A DNA stretch of 5,110 nucleotides. It comes from Bacteroidales bacterium (GTDB lineage: Bacteria; Bacteroidota; Bacteroidia; Bacteroidales; VadinHA17). Position 1 is the first letter of the stretch. Each line of letters opens with the position of its first letter. The stretch is from assembly GCA_013314865.1 (NCBI GenBank), contig JABUEV010000216.1:1-5110 (forward strand), given 5' to 3'. Made by a program: the position numbers and the translations under genes. Shown here in pieces: positions 1 to 5,110 of this stretch. The notes beneath the pieces were generated by a model that saw only the letters and a list, made by a program, of their open reading frames with translations, was not told the DNA's origin and made no database searches.

Positions 1-305
1 CACTTCCTATCGAAATTCCTATCTCATATCAGGAAATTGCTTATTGTCTCGATAAATCACTTACCAAGATTGAAGCAGCGCTTCTGAATGTCCTTGAACA
101 AACACCGCCTGAATTGTATGCAGATATAGTCAACAGGGGTATTTACCTTGCCGGCGGAGGTGCTCTTCTAAGAGGACTGGATAAAAGGCTGTCGGACAAG
201 ATAAACATAAACTTCAATGTTGCGGAAGATCCTCTCCATGCAGTGGCCAGGGGTACTGGTGTAGCACTTAAGAATGTAGATAAATTCCCTTTCCTTATGA
301 GATAA
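1..305 (+). CDS. mreB: Rod shape-determining protein MreB, C-terminal 100 residues (5' end outside window)
   Basis: MreB is the bacterial actin homologue. It forms membrane-bound, ATP-dependent filaments that steer the lateral cell-wall synthesis complex. The open frame enters from the left edge, with its first full codon at base 3, and ends at TAA 303-305. The visible 100 residues cover the last part of the actin fold. The run IEIPISYQEIA is at about residues 3-12 of the visible part. The glycine-rich nucleotide-binding loop GIYLAGGGALLRG is at 46-58, followed by LDKRLSD. The conserved AEDPLHAVARGTG is at 74-86, and the protein ends in FPFLMR, an ending I associate with Bacteroidota MreB. 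A TTG codon at 114 could be read as a start, but the homologous sequence continues upstream of it, so it is internal. mreC follows after 13 bases, in the usual family order. The identification is secure; only the true start is missing. Confidence 0.96.
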   Translation, partial: LPIEIPISYQEIAYCLDKSLTKIEAALLNVLEQTPPELYADIVNRGIYLAGGGALLRGLDKRLSDKININFNVAEDPLHAVARGTGVALKNVDKFPFLMR

Positions 306-318
306 CATTATTCCCTGA

Positions 319-1140
319 ATGAGAAACCTGCTTCATTTCCTGGTAAAGTACAGTAATATAATAACCTTTATCTTGCTTCAGGGTCTGGCTTTTTCATTCA
401 TTTTCTCAGGATTTAACTATCATAATACCCGATTAATTAAGGGAGTCAGAGGGATTACTACCGGTATTGAAATGAGACTGGGCCGCCTCAACTCATACCT
501 TCGCCTTCGTGATATTAATGATAAACTTTCAGCTGAAAATGCTGAACTGAAAAACAGGCTTCAAAGAATGATCCGGGAGGAAGATCTGTTTTTTTTATCG
601 GTAAGGGATACTCTTCTTAATCAGGAATACCAGTATACGAATGCTGAAGTTATTGCTAATTCAGTCAACAGACAAAAAAACTATCTCACCATAAATAAAG
701 GAAGAAAACATGGAATTGAAACAGGGATGGCAGTAGCAAGTCCTGAAGGTATTGCCGGGATTATTACTGGAGTGTCGGACAACTATTCGGTGGCTATTTC
801 ACTCCTTAATCTTGATTTCAGGGTAAGCGCCAGAATAAAGTCCAATGATTATTTTGGATCACTGAGCTGGGATGGCAGAAGACCGGAATATGCCATACTA
901 AGTGAAATCCCCCAGCATGTCGTTATAAATGAGGGAGACACTGTGGAGACAACCGGCTTTTCAGCTATATTCCCGGAAGGGATCACAATCGGGACAATAA
1001 AAAATTTCAGTAAAAGCGGAAGTGATTTTTACAATATCGAAGTTGCCCTTTCAACTGATTTCAGACGGTTACGGTATGTCTACATCATCGGAAACCTGAG
1101 AAAGAAAGAACGGGAAGAATTGGAAAGCTCAGTTCAATGA
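319..1140 (+). CDS. mreC: Rod shape-determining protein MreC
   Basis: MreC is a bitopic inner-membrane protein of the elongasome. Its periplasmic part self-associates and binds the PBP2 pedestal, switching on PBP2-RodA synthesis. The 273-residue product has a short basic N-terminus (MRNLLHFLVKYS), one membrane segment at about residues 13-31, and a charged helical stretch at about 55-90, rich in Leu, Glu, Arg and Lys, that fits the family's dimerising coiled coil. A beta-rich region follows at about 105-258, with family-like pieces TINKGRKHGIETGMAV (124-139), PEGIAGII (142-149) and PEGITIGTI (219-227). The length is normal for the family. ATG 319 is chosen because it gives the expected N-terminus just before the membrane segment; no clear Shine-Dalgarno precedes it, as is common in Bacteroidota. 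A short charged tail (RKKEREELE) ends the protein. The stop codon overlaps the start of mreD. An 8-T run at 589-596 lies in the gene but the frame is intact. Confidence 0.95.
   Translation: MRNLLHFLVKYSNIITFILLQGLAFSFIFSGFNYHNTRLIKGVRGITTGIEMRLGRLNSYLRLRDINDKLSAENAELKNRLQRMIREEDLFFLSVRDTLLNQEYQYTNAEVIANSVNRQKNYLTINKGRKHGIETGMAVASPEGIAGIITGVSDNYSVAISLLNLDFRVSARIKSNDYFGSLSWDGRRPEYAILSEIPQHVVINEGDTVETTGFSAIFPEGITIGTIKNFSKSGSDFYNIEVALSTDFRRLRYVYIIGNLRKKEREELESSVQ
1137..1140 (+). other. ATGA stop-start overlap of mreC and mreD
   Basis: The TGA stop of mreC (1138-1140) shares bases with the ATG start of mreD (1137-1139). The only purine-rich candidate ribosome site is a weak GGAAAG run about 12 bases before the ATG, inside mreC. 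The layout suggests that ribosomes finishing mreC re-initiate on mreD. The overlap is seen directly; coupling is inferred. Confidence 0.85.
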
Positions 1141-1649
1141 CAAACAGATTCTTAAAATATGGTTTTGTTTTTATAGTTCTTATCCTCCTGCAGGTACTGT
1201 TATTTAATAATATTGAATTCAGCGGTTATGTTAATCCTTACGTTTATGTAATGTTCATTCTCATTCTTCCGCTTGAGATTCCAGCATGGGTTTTTCTGAT
1301 AATTTCCTTTTTAACGGGTCTGACTGTTGACATTTTTACAGGCTCACTGGGCATCCATACATCAGCTTCTCTATTTGCCGGCTTCTGCCGGCCATATGTT
1401 TTGAGACTAATTGCTCCCCGTGACGGATATGAATCGGGTGCAGAAATTTCTATGGGGAACTACGGACTTAACTGGTTTCTCATTTATGCTGTAATTATTG
1501 TTCTTATTCACCATACTGTACTGTTTTATTTTGAGGTTTTCAGATTTAAGGATTTTTTCAGAACTCTGCTTAGGGTCATATTCAGTTCAGCTTTCACTCT
1601 GGCATTTATAATGCTTGGTGAATATTACCGAAGCGGAAAGAAAAGATAA
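1137..1649 (+). CDS. mreD: Rod shape-determining protein MreD
   Basis: MreD is a small polytopic membrane protein of the elongasome, thought to work with MreC in controlling PBP2-RodA; its exact biochemical role is not settled. The product is 170 residues and very hydrophobic, with probable membrane segments at about residues 8-23, 33-48, 50-66, 74-90, 112-132 and 143-160. The signature DIFTGSLGIHTSAS at 65-78 is a recognisable MreD motif. The region RLIAPRDGYESG (90-101), then YGLNWFLIY (109-117), and the His pair in LIHHTVLFYFEVFRF (123-137) resemble the Bacteroidota version, which carries a longer hydrophilic loop before the fifth segment. The protein ends with a basic tail, RSGKKR, probably cytoplasmic. 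It sits between mreC (4-base overlap) and the PBP2 gene (7-base gap), and that context strongly supports the call, because MreD is otherwise poorly conserved in sequence. Confidence 0.93.
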   Translation: MTNRFLKYGFVFIVLILLQVLLFNNIEFSGYVNPYVYVMFILILPLEIPAWVFLIISFLTGLTVDIFTGSLGIHTSASLFAGFCRPYVLRLIAPRDGYESGAEISMGNYGLNWFLIYAVIIVLIHHTVLFYFEVFRFKDFFRTLLRVIFSSAFTLAFIMLGEYYRSGKKR

Positions 1650-1656
1650 CCGGTAA

Positions 1657-3468
1657 ATGAAAAACACTTTTGTCAACAGGAAATATATAATAATGGCGAT
1701 TATAATACTTGTATCGCTGGTTCTGCTGACAAGACTCTTTTTCATTCAGGTAATTGACAAGTCTTACAGGTTTTCTGCCGAGAACAATGTACTGCGTGCA
1801 GTTACACAGTATCCGGCAAGAGGTCTTATATATGACAGAAACGGGAAACTTATGGTCTATAATCAGGCAGCTTATGACCTGATGGTTATTCCTGCACAAA
1901 CCACTTCTTTAGATACAGCATCGTTTTGTGAACTTCTTAACATAACCAGAGACTATTTCAGGGAAAGAATAAAGTCTGCACGACAATATTCCCGGAGGGC
2001 GCCCTCGATCTTCCTGAGGCAGATTTCAGCAGAGACATACGCTAGGTTTCAGGAGAAGATGTTCCTCTACCCTGGTTTTTATGTACAGCCGCGCACCCTC
2101 CGCAAGTACAGTAAACCTGTCGGGGCTCATTTACTGGGTTATGTGAGCGAAGTAGATGAGGCTGTGATAAAGAATGATCCCTATTATAAAATGGGCGACT
2201 ATATTGGAAAGAGCGGTATTGAAGAAGCTTACGAGAAAGAACTGAGAGGGAAAAAGGGGGTTAAAATTTTTCTCGTTGATGTTCATAGCCGTATTAAAGG
2301 TTCTTATGCAAACGGAAGGTTTGACACTGCAGCTATTCAGGGGACAGATATAATTACAGGAATTGATCTTGAACTTCAGGAGTATGGAGAAAGACTTATG
2401 CAGAACAAGACCGGAAGCATAGTTGCAATAGAACCGTCAACGGGAGAGGTACTTGCACTGGTCTCTGCCCCTGCATACAATCCTGAACTTCTTGTTGGAA
2501 GAATCAGGTCAGAAAACTACGCAAAGCTTCAGAGCGACACAACTCTTCCTTTGTTTAACAGGGCATTGATGGCTTCATATCCCCCGGGATCCACATTCAA
2601 ACCAATAAACGGACTAATTGCATTGCAGGAAAATGTGATTGTTCCTTCTACAACATTTGGATGCAATAATGGCTACCTGTTTGTGGGCTGTCATTCTCAC
2701 AGTTCCCCGCTCTCATTAAAATATGGAATATCAAATTCATGCAATGCTTATTTCTGCCAGGTCTTCAGAAGAATACTTGAAAATTCACAATACTCTTCTG
2801 TTGCGGATGCATTCAATAAATGGAGAGAATATCTGACAGAGTTTGGCTTCGGAACCAAACTTGGGACTGACTTTGTCAATGACCTCCCTGGTTTTATCCC
2901 GACGAGCGGTTATTATGACAAATATTACGGGCAGAACAGGTGGAAAGCGTTGACTATTATCTCTCTTGCAATAGGACAGGGAGAAATCGGTACCACTCCT
3001 CTTCAGATGGCAAACATGACTGCTGCAATTGCCAACAGAGGATATTATTACAGTCCGCATGTGGTAAAATCAATAGGAAGTACCGGAGCTCCGGCAGAGC
3101 GGTTTACAGTAAAACACGTAATAAATATTGACTCATTAAATTTTGAGCAGATAATTGAAGGCATGGCAGAAGCTGTTAACGGAGGAGCAGGAAGCACTGC
3201 CAGAAGTGCGGCTATTAAGGATATTATTGTATGCGGCAAAACAGGAACAGCACAGAATCCTCACGGTAAAGACCATTCCGTGTTTGTCGCATTCGCCCCG
3301 AAAGACGATCCGAAAATTGCTATTGCAGTTTACGTTGAAAACGCAGGATTCGGAGCTACTTATGCTGCACCGGTTGCCAGCCTTATGATTGAAAAATACC
3401 TTAAGGGAACAGTGACAAACAAGTACCAGGAGCAGAGAATCCTTGAACTTAAACTTGAAGCAAGGTGA
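1657..3468 (+). CDS. mrdA: Penicillin-binding protein 2 (class B, elongasome DD-transpeptidase)
   Basis: This monofunctional transpeptidase crosslinks new glycan strands in the side wall as the partner of RodA, and it is a beta-lactam target. The 603-residue product has a short cytoplasmic end and one membrane anchor at about residues 10-31. The non-catalytic pedestal spans about 45-240, with the class B motif RGLIYDRNGK (55-64), HLLGYVSEV (158-166) and YIGKSGIEEAYEKELRG (182-198). The transpeptidase domain (about 245-585) has all three catalytic motifs: S312-T-F-K315 with the nucleophile Ser312, S361-C-N363, and K528-T-G530 followed by TAQ. The pedestal is the part that MreC contacts in homologues. 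Cys337, Cys345, His346, His348 and Cys362 cluster around the active-site region (see findings). ATG 1657 places the anchor correctly and lies 7 bases after the mreD stop. Position between mreD and rodA distinguishes it from division-specific PBP3/FtsI. The symbols pbpA and pbp2 are also used. Confidence 0.96.
   Translation: MKNTFVNRKYIIMAIIILVSLVLLTRLFFIQVIDKSYRFSAENNVLRAVTQYPARGLIYDRNGKLMVYNQAAYDLMVIPAQTTSLDTASFCELLNITRDYFRERIKSARQYSRRAPSIFLRQISAETYARFQEKMFLYPGFYVQPRTLRKYSKPVGAHLLGYVSEVDEAVIKNDPYYKMGDYIGKSGIEEAYEKELRGKKGVKIFLVDVHSRIKGSYANGRFDTAAIQGTDIITGIDLELQEYGERLMQNKTGSIVAIEPSTGEVLALVSAPAYNPELLVGRIRSENYAKLQSDTTLPLFNRALMASYPPGSTFKPINGLIALQENVIVPSTTFGCNNGYLFVGCHSHSSPLSLKYGISNSCNAYFCQVFRRILENSQYSSVADAFNKWREYLTEFGFGTKLGTDFVNDLPGFIPTSGYYDKYYGQNRWKALTIISLAIGQGEIGTTPLQMANMTAAIANRGYYYSPHVVKSIGSTGAPAERFTVKHVINIDSLNFEQIIEGMAEAVNGGAGSTARSAAIKDIIVCGKTGTAQNPHGKDHSVFVAFAPKDDPKIAIAVYVENAGFGATYAAPVASLMIEKYLKGTVTNKYQEQRILELKLEAR
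3465..3468 (+). other. GTGA stop-start overlap that fixes a GTG start for rodA
   Basis: The PBP2 gene stops at TGA 3466-3468, overlapping GTG 3465-3467. In the rodA frame an in-frame TGA lies just upstream at 3456-3458, and the first in-frame ATG is codon 22, inside the first membrane segment. GTG is therefore the only start that leaves a normal N-terminus (MKRNVNIWTDIDK). The overlap suggests translational coupling of the two partner enzymes, which is inferred. Confidence 0.82.
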
Positions 3469-4889
3469 AGCGTAATGTTAACATATGGACCGATATTGAC
3501 AAGATAAGCATCCTGATCTATTTACTGATGATATTTGCAGGATGGTTCAACATCTATGCTGCCGTTTATGATGAGGAACACACAAGAATTTTTGACATTT
3601 CTCAGCGTTACGGCAAACAGTTTATATGGATTGTTGCCGCAATAGTGATAGCAATCCTGGTTATGATAATAGACAGCCGTTTTTACTATTTTTTTGCTTA
3701 TCCGATCTATGGAGGAACCCTATTAATGCTTATTCTGGTATTGTTTCTGGGAACTGAAATTAACGGTGCAAAATCATGGTTTGAAATAGGCTCGCTAAAC
3801 CTCCAGCCAAGTGAGTTTTCAAAGGTTGCAACCGCACTGGCACTGTCTTTCTATTTGGGCTCCAGAAAGCGAGATCTTACAAGCCTGACTACATTTCTGA
3901 TTGCAACCGGAATTATCATGTTTCCTGCCTTACTTATAGCTGCACAGCCTGATTTGGGAACCACTGTGGTCTTTCTTTCTCTTTTTTTAGTAATGTTCAG
4001 AGAAGGAATGAGCCCATATGTTTTTACCACCGGCGTTCTGCTCATTCTCCTGTTTTTTCTGTCTCTACTGGTCAATAATACAATTCTTTCAGTTTCATTG
4101 ATTCTGATTGCAACCATGGTGACATGGCTTATGACGAGAAAAACCAGACTTGCTGTTACCGGCCTGGGAATCATAGTTGCAGCCGGAATCGTGATTTATC
4201 TTATTAATTATTTTCTGATAAAAGAAATGTCTCTGAATTTCATTATTCTGGTTGCAGTACTGGTTTCAGGTATTGCATACGGGATTTATTTTTTCTACAG
4301 AAAAGCAGCGGGATTGATAATAATATATCTGTTTCTTGCAGGCAGTCTGATATTTGTAAATCTGGTGGGTTTTTCCATGAATACATTACTGAAGCCTCAT
4401 CAGAAAGAAAGGGTTGAAATACTGCTTGGATTTAAATCAGATCCTCAAGGAACAGGGTATAATGTAAACCAGTCTATGATCTCAATAGGCTCAGGAGGTT
4501 TTTCAGGAAAGGGATATCTGCAGGGCACACAGACTAAGTTTAAGTTTGTACCTGCCCAGAGCACAGATTTTATTTTTTGTACGATAGGTGAAGAATGGGG
4601 CTTCCTGGGTTCACTGGTGGTCATCGGATTATACCTGGGACTGCTCTTAAGGCTGATATTTCTTGCCGAAAGACAACGCTCAGATTTTTCACGCATTTAC
4701 GGTTATGGAGTTGTGGCTGTTCTGTTTATCCATATAGTAATTAATATCGGGATGACCATAGGTCTTGTCCCCGTAATCGGCATTCCTCTTCCGTTCCTTA
4801 GTTACGGAGGCAGTTCCCTCTGGGGATTTACAATACTCTTGTTTATCTTCCTCAGGCTTGATGCAAGCCGGACTGAGTATCTTATATGA
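3465..4889 (+). CDS. rodA: RodA, SEDS-family peptidoglycan glycosyltransferase
   Basis: RodA is the elongasome's lipid II polymerase. It sits in the membrane and works as a complex with PBP2. The 474-residue product is strongly hydrophobic and carries the SEDS signatures: GAKSWFEIG (101-109), LQPSEFSK (113-120), AAQPDLGTT (159-167), HQKERVEILLGF (312-323), GTGYNVNQS (329-337), IGSGGFSGKGYLQGTQ (341-356), STDFIF (366-371) and PLPFLSYGGSS (441-451). Asp368 in TDFIF matches the Asp known to be essential in RodA homologues. I count roughly 14 hydrophobic segments against 10 in the SEDS core. The extra ones lie between about residues 179 and 305, which makes this RodA about 100 residues longer than the roughly 370-residue E. 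coli protein. An enlarged RodA is, as I recall, usual in Bacteroidota, so this is not read as a fusion error. FtsW is the alternative SEDS member, but the neighbours argue for RodA. The symbol mrdB is also used. Confidence 0.95.
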   Translation: MKRNVNIWTDIDKISILIYLLMIFAGWFNIYAAVYDEEHTRIFDISQRYGKQFIWIVAAIVIAILVMIIDSRFYYFFAYPIYGGTLLMLILVLFLGTEINGAKSWFEIGSLNLQPSEFSKVATALALSFYLGSRKRDLTSLTTFLIATGIIMFPALLIAAQPDLGTTVVFLSLFLVMFREGMSPYVFTTGVLLILLFFLSLLVNNTILSVSLILIATMVTWLMTRKTRLAVTGLGIIVAAGIVIYLINYFLIKEMSLNFIILVAVLVSGIAYGIYFFYRKAAGLIIIYLFLAGSLIFVNLVGFSMNTLLKPHQKERVEILLGFKSDPQGTGYNVNQSMISIGSGGFSGKGYLQGTQTKFKFVPAQSTDFIFCTIGEEWGFLGSLVVIGLYLGLLLRLIFLAERQRSDFSRIYGYGVVAVLFIHIVINIGMTIGLVPVIGIPLPFLSYGGSSLWGFTILLFIFLRLDASRTEYLI

Positions 4890-5110
4890 TCAGAAAGGAA
4901 TAGTAATCCGGTGTGATATCTCTATGCCAAAATCTTTCTCAACGTAATCGATCAGCTGGGGGAAAAATTCCATAAAGTCGTCCTGCAGTGAATAGTAATT
5001 CTTTTTGAGCATTTTTATTGCAAATTTTGTCTCCTTCGGCAAAGTGGTGTTCTTACTTAAAGTCTTTAAAACATGCTTAATTCCGTTGACTGTCTGATAT
5101 GACTCAATCC
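4890..5110 (-). CDS. Unrecognised protein, C-terminal 73 residues (5' end outside window)
   Basis: On the - strand one frame stays open from the right edge to a TGA that occupies 4892-4890. The other two - strand frames close within about 45 bases of the edge, which favours this frame as coding. The visible 73 residues are hydrophilic and probably helical, rich in Lys, with pieces such as GIKHVLKTLSKN, KFAIKMLKKNYYSLQDDF and FFPQLIDYVEKDFGIE, and the end is HRITIPF. There is no membrane segment, signal or metal motif in this part. I do not recognise the family and propose no function. The stop lies directly against the rodA stop with no spacer, so the gene is convergent with the shape operon and belongs to a separate transcription unit. 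Composition resembles its neighbours. The open frame is fairly short, so coding status is likely but not certain. Confidence 0.65.
   Translation of the reverse strand, partial: IESYQTVNGIKHVLKTLSKNTTLPKETKFAIKMLKKNYYSLQDDFMEFFPQLIDYVEKDFGIEISHRITIPF

Noticed and set aside
114..305. Separate small gene starting at TTG 114
   Set aside because: The same frame is open to the left edge and the upstream residues (IEIPISYQEIA and TPPELYADI) are MreB sequence, so TTG 114 is an internal Leu codon.
589..596. Run of eight T in mreC, with shorter runs at 674-680 (A7) and 3689-3695 (T7), as possible slippage or phase-variation sites
   Set aside because: The reading frame is intact across each run and the proteins match their families on both sides. 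Runs of this length are expected in A+T-rich coding DNA.
1606..1899. Antisense open frame across the mreD-PBP2 junction, and other antisense frames at 2785-3060, 3048-3239, 3851-4174 and 4445-4696
   Set aside because: They lie opposite strongly supported conserved genes, and their translations show no domain or recognisable motif. They are shadows of the coding strand.
2940..3388. Small + strand frames inside the PBP2 gene (2940-3131 and 3155-3388)
   Set aside because: They are out of frame with the conserved transpeptidase domain, including the KTG motif region, and their translations look like no known protein.
4868..4911. Inverted repeat CCGGA (4868-4872) and TCCGG (4907-4911) around the convergent stops as a terminator
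   Set aside because: The arms are only 5 bases, the loop is about 34 bases, and no T tract follows on either strand, so a chance match is more likely.

Overview
This window carries most of a cell-shape (elongasome, or Rod-complex) operon on the + strand. The order is mreB (3' end only), mreC, mreD, a class B penicillin-binding protein 2 gene (mrdA/pbpA type) and rodA (mrdB). The 3' part of an unrelated convergent gene lies at the right edge. The gene order, the protein signatures (MreB ending in FPFLM, MreD with DIFTGSLGIH, a long RodA, PBP2 with a SCN motif) and the lack of strong Shine-Dalgarno sequences before the starts point to a member of the Bacteroidota, probably Bacteroidia-like. The DNA is moderately A+T-rich by eye. 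No mobile element, RNA gene, CRISPR array or sign of recent transfer is visible.

Layout: 1-305 is the last 100 codons of mreB. After a 13-base gap comes mreC (319-1140), whose stop overlaps the mreD start by 4 bases (ATGA). mreD (1137-1649) is followed after 7 bases by the PBP2 gene (1657-3468), which overlaps the GTG start of rodA by 4 bases (GTGA). rodA ends at 4889. The next base, 4890, is already part of the stop codon of a gene on the - strand (4890-5110, continuing past the window), so the two convergent genes have no spacer at all. No stretch longer than 13 bases is unassigned.

How the genes work together, from family knowledge: MreB filaments on the inner face of the membrane organise the complex. 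MreC and MreD link them to the periplasm, and MreC contacts and activates PBP2. RodA polymerises lipid II into glycan strands, and PBP2 crosslinks them, making side-wall peptidoglycan. The tight packing with two 4-base overlaps fits one transcript with translational coupling and balanced production.

This is mainly a conserved housekeeping region. I do not see a new system in it. The points that merit a second look are the enlarged RodA, with about 100 extra residues of membrane segments that may derive from a duplicated hairpin; a Cys/His cluster beside the PBP2 active site that could bind metal; the zero-spacer convergent junction with no visible terminator; and the unrecognised convergent gene.
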